From Terrimonas_A sp040509495 (lineage in GTDB: Bacteria > Bacteroidota > Bacteroidia > Chitinophagales > Chitinophagaceae): a DNA stretch of 11,438 nt. Under the pieces are notes generated by a model. The model searched no databases and had not been told where the DNA came from. It saw nothing but the letters and a program-made list of their open reading frames with translations. Location: assembly GCA_040509495.1 (NCBI GenBank), contig JBEVKW010000351.1, forward strand, positions 1-11,438, written 5' to 3'. The position numbers and the translations under genes are program-made. Below, piece after piece: positions 1 through 6,954 of the stretch (positions are counted from its first letter, which is position 1; each line of letters begins with the position of its first letter).

Positions 1-95
1 ACGGCGTGAAGGTTGATCTTTTTATGACCGAAGAATCCCCAGGAATGGGCCTGAAAGGGTAATGCCAATAGTAAGGAAAGACATATTTTTTTCAT
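1..95 (-). CDS. Secreted S1/P1-nuclease/zinc-phospholipase-C-like protein, N-terminal fragment (runs off window)
   Basis: Reading leftwards from an ATG at 95-93, the frame is open to the window edge and gives about 31 residues starting MKKICLSLLLALPF. This is a signal peptide followed by WGFFGHKKINLHA, the same mature N-terminus as the complete gene at 377-1330. In this family the mature chain starts with a tryptophan whose backbone binds a metal ion, with a histidine five residues on; both are visible here. The two copies differ at four residues, all inside the signal peptide, while the visible mature part is identical. The start codon sits exactly opposite the start of the other copy across the palindrome axis at 236. 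The gene is partial only because the window ends; whether it is intact further left cannot be seen. It is probably a diverged head-to-head paralog. An assembly fold-back of a strain variant is the main alternative. Confidence 0.7.
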   Translation of the reverse strand, partial: MKKICLSLLLALPFQAHSWGFFGHKKINLHA

Positions 96-209
96 GTGAG
101 TGGTGATTAAGTTGAAGAGAGAGCAAAAAAGCATTGTAGTCATTCACATCGTATCGGGTCTCGGATCCTGATTAAAACAGCATTAGCGCAGGAGTATCGC
201 AAAGCGCGT

Positions 210-262
210 AAAGTAGCCGCGAAGAACGCTAAGTATTTCTCTGCGTTCTTCGCGGCTACTTT
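210..262. repeat. Perfect 20-bp hairpin at the palindrome centre
   Basis: Bases 210-229 are the exact reverse complement of 243-262, separated by a 13-base loop (230-242). This is the best-conserved part of the palindrome, although it lies farthest from the two genes. It could extrude as a cruciform or fold in RNA of either strand. No T-run follows on either side, so it does not look like an intrinsic terminator. The stem contains GCGTTCTTCGCGG, which resembles short GCG/TTCTT intergenic repeats that I associate with Bacteroidota genomes; that link is from memory and unverified. Confidence 0.85.
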
Positions 263-376
263 GCACACCTGGCGATACTCCCGCGCTGATGCTGTTTTAA
301 TCAGGATCCGGGACCCCGATACAATGTGAATGCCTGTAATGCTTGTTTGATCTCTCTTCAACTCAATCACCACTCC

Positions 377-1330
377 ATGAAAAATGTATTTCTTTCCTTA
401 CTCTTCGCATTACCTTTTCAGGCCCATTCCTGGGGGTTCTTCGGTCATAAAAAGATCAACCTTCACGCCGTTTTCCTCCTGCCACCGGAAATGATGATCC
501 TCTATAAACCAAACATTGCCTTTATCGAAGAACACGCGGTCGATCCCGACAAACGCCGTTATATGATCCCGGCCGAAGGCCCGCGTCACTACATTGATAT
601 CGACCGCTACGGTTCTTATCCATATCCCGATCTGCCAAGGGCCTGGAATGCCGCTGTCGAAAAATACACCACAGATACCCTGAATGCCCACGGCATCGTT
701 CCCTGGTGGATCCAAACCATGCTGCAACGATTGACCAATGCCTTTAAAGAAAAAAACCAGGCGGGCATCCTAAAGTATTCCGCCGAACTTGGGCATTATA
801 TCGCTGACGCCCACGTGCCTCTCCATGCAAGCAGTAACCACAATGGCCAGAAAACAGGGCAAAAAGGCATTCACGGATTCTGGGAAAGCCGTATTCCCGA
901 ATTGCTGGCAGATAAGGAATGGGACTTCATACTCGGTAAAGCCCAATACATTCCAGACCCAGGGAAATTCATCTGGCAGCGCATCCTTGAAAGCGCCGCA
1001 TCCGCCGATACGGTATTGAACCTTGAGAAACAGCTCTCGCAACTTGTCAAACCAGATCAACGATATGCTTTTGAAGACCGTAATGGCCAGATAATCAGGC
1101 AATACTCATCCTGGTATACCCGTCTTTATGACGAAAAGCTAAATGGCATGGTGGAAAGACGTATGCGGCAATCCATTTTCGCCATCGCCTCATTCTGGTA
1201 CACCGCCTGGGTGAATGCCGGCCAGCCTGATCTGAAAAATCTCGCCAACAAGGAGTTCACACCCGACGAATTAAAAGAATTCGATGCGTTGAACACGGCC
1301 TGGCGTAACAAAGGCGACGACGATCATTAA
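377..1330 (+). CDS. Secreted S1/P1-nuclease / zinc-dependent phospholipase C-like enzyme
   Basis: The 317-residue product is exported and probably cleaves phosphodiester bonds of nucleic acids or phospholipids with a trinuclear zinc site. The signal peptide is residues 1-18 (cleavage A-H-S|W), leaving W19 as the mature N-terminus, as the fold requires. Likely metal ligands are W19 and H24 (WGFFGH), D56 or D58 (HAVDPD), H71 (RHYID), H140, D144 and H150 (GHYIADAHVPLH, same H-x3-D-x5-H spacing as P1 nuclease) and H166 with E170 (HGFWES), where P1 nuclease has Asp. I chose the ATG at 377 over one at 326. The 377 start gives a clean signal peptide and matches the start of the paralog at 95, and a single-base indel just upstream breaks any shared N-terminal extension. 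The overall family is secure. Nuclease versus phospholipase specificity cannot be decided from sequence. The gene is divergent from its partial copy. Confidence 0.85.
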   Translation: MKNVFLSLLFALPFQAHSWGFFGHKKINLHAVFLLPPEMMILYKPNIAFIEEHAVDPDKRRYMIPAEGPRHYIDIDRYGSYPYPDLPRAWNAAVEKYTTDTLNAHGIVPWWIQTMLQRLTNAFKEKNQAGILKYSAELGHYIADAHVPLHASSNHNGQKTGQKGIHGFWESRIPELLADKEWDFILGKAQYIPDPGKFIWQRILESAASADTVLNLEKQLSQLVKPDQRYAFEDRNGQIIRQYSSWYTRLYDEKLNGMVERRMRQSIFAIASFWYTAWVNAGQPDLKNLANKEFTPDELKEFDALNTAWRNKGDDDH

Positions 1331-1424
1331 GCCCGATCTGTCTCCGGAATACATTACAAAAATTTAAACCAGGGTCCGGGATAAACTTTCCACCCCTCTT
1401 TCCCCTCCTTTCTGCTGTTAGCCT

Positions 1425-1432
1425 TAACTTTG
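1425..1432 (+). promoter_or_regulatory. Putative -7 box of the serC operon
   Basis: TAACTTTG matches the Bacteroidota -7 consensus TAnnTTTG at all six fixed positions. It ends 31 bases before the serC ATG, giving an expected leader of about 25 bases. I see no convincing -33 element. The assignment rests on one motif and its position. Confidence 0.5.
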
Positions 1433-1463
1433 CGCTTCTTATTCAACAAATCAACGACCAGTG

Positions 1464-2537
1464 ATGCACAATTTCAATGCTGGACCTTCTACCCTCCCTA
1501 AAGAAGTTTTTGAAGAAGCCAGTCGCGCCATTCTCGATTTCAAAAATACCGGGCTCTCGATCCTCGAAGTAGGTCACCGGACACCCGCGTTCGAATCTGT
1601 AATGGACGAAGCCCGCTCGCTTGTTCGCGAACTCATGAATCTCGATAGTGATCATGAAGTACTGTTCCTCCACGGAGGCGCTTCCACCCAGTTCATGCAG
1701 GTACCCATGAACCTGCTGAATGAGAAAGAAGTGGCGGCCTATACAGATACCGGCGTTTTTGCATCGAAAGCGTTGAAAGAAGCAAAACTGTTTGGCCATG
1801 TCGAAGTGGTGGCAAGCAGCAAGGATAAAAACTACACCTATCTGCCGAAAGACTTTCATGTTCCGGCTACTGCCAAATACCTCCACATCACGAGTAACAA
1901 CACGATCTATGGTACTCAATGGAAGGACATGTCGATGTTCGACAAATTCAAAGTACCGGTTGTTGCAGACATGAGCAGTGATGTTCTGAGCCGCGATATG
2001 GATTTCAATAAATTCGATCTGATCTATGCCGGTGCACAAAAGAACGTTGGCGCCGCAGGTGTGAACCTCGTTGTCATCAATAAAAATATCCTGGGCAAAG
2101 TTGACAGAGTATTGCCTACCATGATGGATTATCGTCAGCATGTTGACAATGGCTCTATGTTGAACACACCACCCGTGTTTGCTGTCTATGTTTGTATGCT
2201 CACATTGAAATGGCTGAAAGAAAACGGAGGTGTTCCGGCAATTGAGAAACTCAACAATGCAAAAGCCCGCTTATTCTACGATACGCTGGATAGCCTGCCT
2301 GTATTCAAAGGAACTGTTGAAAAAGAGGACCGCAGTACAATGAATGCGGTATTTATAATGAATAACAAAGAACTGGAGAAGGAATTCCAGGATCTTTGTA
2401 AACAGGAAGGATTGTATGGCGTAAAAGGCCACCGTAGCGTGGGAGGTTTTCGTGTATCCATGTACAACGCATTACCGCTCGAAAGCGTCGTAGTGATCAC
2501 CGAAGTCATGAAAGATTTTGCAAATAAAAAAGGATAA
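1464..2537 (+). CDS. serC: Phosphoserine aminotransferase
   Basis: This 357-residue cytoplasmic PLP enzyme interconverts 3-phosphohydroxypyruvate plus glutamate with O-phosphoserine plus 2-oxoglutarate, the second step of serine biosynthesis; the family also serves pyridoxine synthesis in some bacteria. Visible hallmarks are the N-terminal NFNAGPSTLP, the substrate-binding GHRT (37-40), GGAS (71-74) in the cofactor phosphate region, and the Schiff-base lysine K193 in GAQKN. The C-terminal GGFRVSMYNAL is also typical. Length is normal for the family. A GTG at 1461 is in frame immediately before the ATG; I take the ATG at 1464 because it gives the conserved MHNFNAGP start. It is followed after 6 bases by the DUF1015 gene and so heads a two-gene operon. 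Neither serA nor serB is in this window. Confidence 0.95.
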   Translation: MHNFNAGPSTLPKEVFEEASRAILDFKNTGLSILEVGHRTPAFESVMDEARSLVRELMNLDSDHEVLFLHGGASTQFMQVPMNLLNEKEVAAYTDTGVFASKALKEAKLFGHVEVVASSKDKNYTYLPKDFHVPATAKYLHITSNNTIYGTQWKDMSMFDKFKVPVVADMSSDVLSRDMDFNKFDLIYAGAQKNVGAAGVNLVVINKNILGKVDRVLPTMMDYRQHVDNGSMLNTPPVFAVYVCMLTLKWLKENGGVPAIEKLNNAKARLFYDTLDSLPVFKGTVEKEDRSTMNAVFIMNNKELEKEFQDLCKQEGLYGVKGHRSVGGFRVSMYNALPLESVVVITEVMKDFANKKG

Positions 2538-2543
2538 ATAAGT

Positions 2544-3764
2544 ATGGCAATCATTAAGCCGTTCCAGGCTCTGCGCCCAAAACAGGAACTTGCTGACAAA
2601 GTGGCTTCAAGGCCTTATGACGTTCTGAACAGCAGTGAAGCAAAGGAAGAAGCGAAAGGAAATCCGTATTCCTTCCTGCATATCACGAAGGCTGAAATTG
2701 ATCTGCCTGAAGGAACTGATATCCACAGCCAGGCGGTATATGACCAGGCTGGTCACAACCTGATGGATTTTCAGCACAAAGGCATCGTTTTCACTGAAAG
2801 CAAACCCTGCTATTATATTTATCGCCTGATCATGGATGGGCGTAGCCAGACTGGTCTGGTTTGCGTATCCTCCGTTCAGGATTACTTCGATGGAGTGATC
2901 AAAAAACATGAGTTCACGCGTCCTGAAAAAGAAAAAGACAGGATCGATCATATGAAAACGATCCGTGCACAAACCGGTAATGTTTTTCTTGCTTACAATA
3001 ACGTAACAGAGATCGATACGATCGTTAACAACTGGAAAGCACAAAATGCACCCACGTATGATTTCACCGCTGAAGACGGAATACAGCATACGCTCTGGGT
3101 GGTCAGTGATGACCGCGCCGTGGCGGACATTACCAGGATCTTTGCGGAAAAAGTTCCTGCAACCTATATCGCCGACGGACATCACCGTGCAGCGTCCGCT
3201 GCAAAAGTGAGCAAAGAGATCAGGAACAGTACTGATGCAGGCTATTTTCTCACAACGATCTTCCCGGCGAGCGAACTCGCCATCATGGATTATAACCGCG
3301 TCGTAAAAGACCTTAATGGCCACGATACGGTAGACTTTATCAGCGCCCTGCAGGATGATTTCATGATCACCCGCAGCCCCGAGGCTGTCAGGCCGGCTCA
3401 CCAGCATGAGTTCGGCATGTATTTGGATAACCAGTGGTACATTCTTACCTGCCGTAAAGACACCTACACCTCGGATCCTATCGGCGTGCTGGATGTGACG
3501 ATCTTATCCAATAATGTTCTCGACAAACTGCTGGACATTAAAGATCAACGGACAGATAAGCGGATCGATTTTGTAGGAGGAATCCGCGGCTTGAACGAAC
3601 TGGAAAAAAGAGTGAACAGCGGCGAAATGAAAGTGGCGTTCAGCCTCTACCCGGTTACCATCCAACAACTATTTGATATCGCAGACAGTGGAAATGTGAT
3701 GCCGCCGAAAAGCACCTGGTTTGAACCAAAGCTCAGAGACGGACTCCTTACGCACAGCATTTAA
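2544..3764 (+). CDS. DUF1015 family protein, serC-linked
   Basis: The 406-residue product has no signal peptide or membrane segment, so it is probably cytoplasmic. It shows the conserved marks of DUF1015 (PF06245): an N-terminal ARP-like segment with RPYDVL (about residues 23-28), the block HEFTRPEKEKDR (122-133), and the strongly conserved ADGHHRAAS with D211, H213, H214 and R215. The biochemical function is not established as far as I know. Its place 6 bases after serC matches the recurrent association of this family with serine-biosynthesis genes in Bacteroidota and other anaerobes, so a role in serine or phosphoserine metabolism is a fair inference. The DGHHR motif resembles one found in ParB/sulfiredoxin-fold proteins, a fold that includes free-serine kinases. 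That is a lead, not a demonstrated homology. Confidence 0.85.
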   Translation: MAIIKPFQALRPKQELADKVASRPYDVLNSSEAKEEAKGNPYSFLHITKAEIDLPEGTDIHSQAVYDQAGHNLMDFQHKGIVFTESKPCYYIYRLIMDGRSQTGLVCVSSVQDYFDGVIKKHEFTRPEKEKDRIDHMKTIRAQTGNVFLAYNNVTEIDTIVNNWKAQNAPTYDFTAEDGIQHTLWVVSDDRAVADITRIFAEKVPATYIADGHHRAASAAKVSKEIRNSTDAGYFLTTIFPASELAIMDYNRVVKDLNGHDTVDFISALQDDFMITRSPEAVRPAHQHEFGMYLDNQWYILTCRKDTYTSDPIGVLDVTILSNNVLDKLLDIKDQRTDKRIDFVGGIRGLNELEKRVNSGEMKVAFSLYPVTIQQLFDIADSGNVMPPKSTWFEPKLRDGLLTHSI

Positions 3765-3779
3765 TTCAAAATTGAATTC

Positions 3780-3840
3780 AAAAAGTAAAAAATAGTCTGC
3801 GGCCGAAACGCTTTCACGATATGCTAACTTTTTACTTTTT
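3780..3840. repeat. AT-rich imperfect inverted repeat downstream of the DUF1015 gene
   Basis: An A-rich arm at 3780-3795 (AAAAAGTAAAAAATAG) pairs with a T-rich arm at 3824-3840 with one bulge. The loop of about 28 bases is noticeably richer in G+C. The pairing continues loosely outwards (CAAAATTGAATT against AATTTTGACTT). The T-rich arm could end transcription of the serC operon, but this is not a classic GC-rich terminator. It also overlaps the proposed promoter of the next gene. Similar AAAAGTAAAA/TTTTACTTTT stretches are common between genes in Bacteroidota. Confidence 0.5.
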
Positions 3841-3847
3841 AATTTTG
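3840..3847 (+). promoter_or_regulatory. Putative -7 box of the TPR gene
   Basis: TAATTTTG fits TAnnTTTG perfectly and ends 35 bases before the ATG at 3883, the same spacing seen for serC and the acyl-CoA synthetase gene. The AT-rich setting makes a chance match easy. A second, imperfect box (TAATTTG, 3871-3877) lies too close to the start codon unless the mRNA is nearly leaderless. Confidence 0.35.
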
Positions 3848-3882
3848 ACTTTTCACTTCGTTCTCTTTTATAATTTGTAATT

Positions 3883-4905
3883 ATGAAAAAACTTCTTCTT
3901 TTACCATCGCTCGTTTTGTTCGCTGCTGCCGTTGTTGCACAGGAAGATGCGAAAAGCATGCACGAAACAGCCAAAGGATATATGCGCTCAGGTGATTTTG
4001 ATAATGCCATCCTGGTATTGAACCGGGCATTAGTGCAGGATAAGACAAATCTTGAGATGCAAAAAGACCTGGTAATGACCTACTATCTCAAGAGAGAATA
4101 CACAAAAGCACTGGAAGGCGCAAAACTGCTGATCGAACGTGAAGACGCAGACGTGATCTGCTTCCAGATCGCCGGCAACGTTTACAAAGCACTCGAAGAG
4201 GTAAAAGAGTGTGATAAGATGTACAGGAAAGGATTGAAAAAATTTCCTAAAAGTGGACCGCTTTACAGCGAATACGGCGAACTGTTGCTATCTGCACATA
4301 ACAGCACGGCAATCGATATGTGGGAAAAAGGGATCCAGGCCGATCCTGCTTATGGAGGCAATTACTATAATGCCGCCCTATACTACTTCTCTACGGAAGA
4401 CAAAGTATGGAGCATCGTATATGGAGAGATCTTCATCAACATGGAAAGCCTTTCACAAAGAGGTGCCGCTATGAAAGAATTACTGTTGAAAGCGTATAAA
4501 GAGAAATTGTTCAGCCAGGCTACTTTGCAAAAAGACATTGATAAGGCGAAAAATGAATTTTCAAAAGCCTTCCTGACGATCATGAATAAACAACTGTCGC
4601 TGACCAATAAAGGCGTAACGGTTGAATCACTTGGCGCTGTACGCTCGCGTTTTATCCTCGACTGGTACAATACCTACTCTACGAAGTTCCCTTTCAAGCT
4701 GTTTGACTATCAGCAACAACTGCTGCAGTCAGGTATGTTTGAAGCATATAACCAGTGGTTATTCGGCCCGGTTGATAACCTGGCTGCTTATGATAACTGG
4801 ACAAAAAACCATGCTGATCAATACGAAGCATTCAAAAAGTTCCAGGCAAACCGTGTGTTCAGAATGCCGCAGGGGCAATATTATGCAGTGGTAGCGGCTA
4901 AATAA
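3883..4905 (+). CDS. Exported tetratricopeptide-repeat protein
   Basis: The 340-residue product begins with a signal peptide, MKKLLLLPSLVLFAAAVVAQ, with likely cleavage after Q20. There is no lipobox cysteine, so it should be a soluble periplasmic protein. About four TPR-like helical pairs follow: roughly 25-56 (GYMRSGDFDNAILVLNRAL), 57-90 (TYYLKREYTKALEGAKLL), 92-125 (YKALEEVKECDKMYRKGLKKFP) and 126-158 (AIDMWEKGIQADP). Residues about 160-340 are helical and aromatic-rich with no motif I recognise. TPRs mediate protein contacts, so it is probably a scaffold or assembly factor in the envelope, but no partner can be named. Intergenic gaps of 118 bases upstream and 182 bases downstream, both holding inverted repeats, suggest a single-gene unit. 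Confidence 0.8.
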   Translation: MKKLLLLPSLVLFAAAVVAQEDAKSMHETAKGYMRSGDFDNAILVLNRALVQDKTNLEMQKDLVMTYYLKREYTKALEGAKLLIEREDADVICFQIAGNVYKALEEVKECDKMYRKGLKKFPKSGPLYSEYGELLLSAHNSTAIDMWEKGIQADPAYGGNYYNAALYYFSTEDKVWSIVYGEIFINMESLSQRGAAMKELLLKAYKEKLFSQATLQKDIDKAKNEFSKAFLTIMNKQLSLTNKGVTVESLGAVRSRFILDWYNTYSTKFPFKLFDYQQQLLQSGMFEAYNQWLFGPVDNLAAYDNWTKNHADQYEAFKKFQANRVFRMPQGQYYAVVAAK

Positions 4906-4933
4906 ACAAAGTTTACCGCTTCGCAACCTTTTG

Positions 4934-5038
4934 GTTTAAAAGTTCAAAGGTTTAATAGTTCAAAGATCAGGAGACATTGAAGGCAAAACCTATCGTACTT
5001 CCTGACTTTTAAACTGTTAAACCTTTAAACTTTTAAAC
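4934..5038. repeat. 39-bp imperfect inverted repeat built from GTTTAAA/GTTCAAA units
   Basis: Arm 4934-4972 pairs with arm 5000-5038 across a 27-base loop, with the axis at 4986. Only about six of 39 positions differ, mostly C/T changes. Each arm is itself made of near-repeats (GTTTAAAAGTTCAAAGGTTTAA), so the structure is both tandem and inverted. It ends just before a run of eight Ts (5039-5046), so it may stop transcription of the TPR gene. It also lies directly upstream of the proposed acyl-CoA synthetase promoter. Repeats of this look are frequent between genes in Bacteroidota. Confidence 0.75.
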
Positions 5039-5048
5039 TTTTTTTTCC

Positions 5049-5055
5049 TAATTTG
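5049..5055 (+). promoter_or_regulatory. Possible -7 box of the acyl-CoA synthetase gene
   Basis: TAATTTG is one base short of the TAnnTTTG consensus. It lies 32 bases before the ATG at 5088, matching the spacing before serC. It follows the T-run of the inverted repeat directly. Weak evidence on its own. Confidence 0.3.
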
Positions 5056-5087
5056 TCGATAGAATTTAATGACTTAACGATTGTACT

Positions 5088-6875
5088 ATGACAGAGCCAC
5101 GCAGACTTTTTGATTGTATCGAATGGCATCTTGAAAGAACCCCGCTGGACGTGATGCTTGCAGGGAAAGAGAATGGGAAGTGGAAAACATACAGCACGCA
5201 GGATGTCTCTAACATTGTGACAGATATCGCTGCGGGCCTGGTTGCTCTCGGTGCTGGTCCTAACGATATGACGGTAGAAGGTCGTGACAAGATCGCGATC
5301 ATCGCCAAAAACCGGCCCGAATGGCTGATCGTTGACCTGGCAGTACAAAAGATCGGCGCCATTTTAACACCCGTATACCCCACGATCAGCGTTGGTGAAC
5401 TCGAATTTGTACTGAAAGATGCCGCAGTAAAATTCGTTTTCGTAAATGATGAAGAGCTCTATCTCAAAGTTCTCAGCCTGAAAGAAAAACTGCCTTCCCT
5501 CCAGGAAATTTTCACGATAGAACACGTAGCCAATGCTACCTACTGGAAAGACATTGCATCGCATGCAACGGATGAATCAAGAGCCCGTGTAAAAGAATTC
5601 TCTGACCAGGTCAGGGAAAATGACGTTGCAACAATCCTGTACACATCCGGAACTACAGGCACACCTAAAGGCGTAATGTTAATGCACAGCAATATCCTTT
5701 CCAATATCATTGCCGGCCTTCCCTGTTTTCCGCCCGGTGAAAATATGCGCGCACTGAGCTTCCTGCCGTTGAACCATATTTTCGAAAAGATGGTGAGCTA
5801 TCTCTACCTGTTCAAAGGAACATCCATTTATTATGCAGAAAGTCTCGACACGATCGGAGAAAACCTGAAAGAGGTAAAGCCGCACCTGTTCACTACTGTT
5901 CCGCGCCTGCTGGAAAAAGTGTATGACCGGATCATGGCAAAGGGCTCCGAACTCACCGGCATAAAAAAGAAACTATTCTTCTGGGCACACGGGCTTGCTG
6001 AAAAATTCGAGATCAATCAAAACCAGGGTTTCTGGTATAATTTCCAACTCGGTCTTGCCAATAAACTCATCTTCAACAAATGGCGCGAGGGATTGGGTAA
6101 TGAACTGAAATGTATCATCACCGGGGGCGCTGCCTGCCAGGTTCGACTGATCCGCATATTCACTGCCGCGAAGATCATCGTAATGGAAGGATATGGCCTT
6201 ACTGAAACATCACCCGTCATCTCTGTTAACCGTTTTGATGAAGAAGGCCGGAAATTCGGTACAACAGGTCCCGTTCTCGAAGGAAACGAAGTGAAAATCG
6301 CAGAAGATGGAGAAGTACTGACGAAAGGCCCGCACGTTATGCTGGGTTATTACAAACGCCCCGACCTTACCGCAGAGGCGATCGTCGATGGCTGGTTCCA
6401 CACCGGGGATATCGGTACCATAGTAGACGGGCAATTCGTAAAGATCACCGACCGAAAGAAAGAACTGTTCAAAACCAGCGGCGGAAAATATGTAGCTCCA
6501 CTCACGGTCGAGAACAAACTGAAAGAATCTCCCTTCATCGAACAGGTAATGGTGGTGGGACCGGAACGCAAATTCGTTGGCGGATTGATCGTTCCTGCAT
6601 TTCCTGCCCTGCGCGATTGGTGTAAGCAAAATAATATTCCTGCTACGACAAATGAAGAGATCATCAAAAATGCAAAAGTGATCAGTTTGTATAAAGACGT
6701 GGTCGAACGCTTCAATAAATATTTCAGCCACGTAGAACAGGTAAAGAAATTTGAATTACTTCCAAATGAATGGGGCATCGATACGGGTGAAATGACGCCA
6801 AAACTGTCCATGAAGAGGAAAGTGATCACCGAAAAATACAAGGACGCGATCGATCGGATCTATGCCGGCGCGTAA
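5088..6875 (+). CDS. Long-chain fatty acid--CoA ligase (AMP-forming)
   Basis: The 595-residue enzyme activates a fatty acid with ATP to an acyl-adenylate and transfers it to CoA, feeding lipid synthesis or beta-oxidation. The adenylate-forming (ANL) motifs appear in order: the P-loop YTSGTTGTPKG (185-195), GYGLTE (368-373), the hinge-side WFHTGDIG (436-443) with the ribose-binding D441, and DRKKELFKTSGGK (455-467), which is the long-chain (FAA1/COG1022) version of the hinge. The adenylation lysine expected near the C-terminus is probably in TPKLSMKRK. Length is usual for the bacterial long-chain group. There is no signal peptide, so it is cytoplasmic or peripherally membrane-bound. It appears to be transcribed alone, between the inverted repeat upstream and the terminator at 6901. 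Chain-length preference cannot be read from the sequence. Confidence 0.9.
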   Translation: MTEPRRLFDCIEWHLERTPLDVMLAGKENGKWKTYSTQDVSNIVTDIAAGLVALGAGPNDMTVEGRDKIAIIAKNRPEWLIVDLAVQKIGAILTPVYPTISVGELEFVLKDAAVKFVFVNDEELYLKVLSLKEKLPSLQEIFTIEHVANATYWKDIASHATDESRARVKEFSDQVRENDVATILYTSGTTGTPKGVMLMHSNILSNIIAGLPCFPPGENMRALSFLPLNHIFEKMVSYLYLFKGTSIYYAESLDTIGENLKEVKPHLFTTVPRLLEKVYDRIMAKGSELTGIKKKLFFWAHGLAEKFEINQNQGFWYNFQLGLANKLIFNKWREGLGNELKCIITGGAACQVRLIRIFTAAKIIVMEGYGLTETSPVISVNRFDEEGRKFGTTGPVLEGNEVKIAEDGEVLTKGPHVMLGYYKRPDLTAEAIVDGWFHTGDIGTIVDGQFVKITDRKKELFKTSGGKYVAPLTVENKLKESPFIEQVMVVGPERKFVGGLIVPAFPALRDWCKQNNIPATTNEEIIKNAKVISLYKDVVERFNKYFSHVEQVKKFELLPNEWGIDTGEMTPKLSMKRKVITEKYKDAIDRIYAGA

Positions 6876-6900
6876 ATATTTTTCCCGCGAACGTTTTTCT

Positions 6901-6941
6901 AAGGGTGATGTTGACAGAAGTCTGCATCACCCTTACTTTTT
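6901..6941 (+). terminator. Intrinsic terminator after the acyl-CoA synthetase gene
   Basis: AAGGGTGATG (6901-6910) pairs perfectly with CATCACCCTT (6925-6934). The loop can add three more base pairs (GAC with GTC), and ACTTTTT follows. It starts 25 bases after the stop codon and ends 13 bases before the next ATG. Termination is therefore tight, and the next gene must start transcription from within or just after the hairpin, or depend on readthrough. Confidence 0.85.
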
Positions 6942-6954
6942 GTAATTTCATCTC

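Larger units (their letters stand above)
1..471. repeat. Long imperfect palindrome (head-to-head inverted duplication)
   Basis: Base x matches the complement of base 472-x over the whole stretch, with the axis at about 236. By hand alignment I count roughly 22 mismatches and two compensating single-base indels (near 97 and near 165) per 235-base arm, so the arms are about 90 per cent identical. The arms cover the first 95 bases of both divergent genes and the whole 281-base intergenic region. The left end of the homology lies outside the window, so the repeat may be longer. Mismatches are spread through coding and non-coding parts, which suggests an old duplication rather than a fresh one. 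A TTTG about 27 bases before each start codon is kept in both arms and may be part of the promoter, though the TA half of the usual -7 box is missing. Confidence 0.9.

Noticed and set aside
140..373. Minus-strand ORF of 77 codons inside the palindrome
   Set aside because: It lies wholly in the mirrored intergenic region, is not preserved in the opposite arm because of the indels, and resembles no protein.
326..376. Longer N-terminus for the S1/P1-like protein from the ATG at 326
   Set aside because: The extension would precede a normal signal peptide, and a single-base indel next to the start codon means the paralog does not share it.
1..471. Invertible promoter or mobile-element terminal repeats
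   Set aside because: No recombinase or transposase is in the window, there is essentially no unique DNA between the arms to invert, and the arms contain gene 5' ends.
1461..1463. GTG start for serC
   Set aside because: The adjacent ATG at 1464 gives the conserved MHNFNAGP N-terminus.
2607..3407. Long minus-strand ORF within the DUF1015 gene
   Set aside because: It is a shadow of a well-supported gene; its sequence has no recognisable motif.
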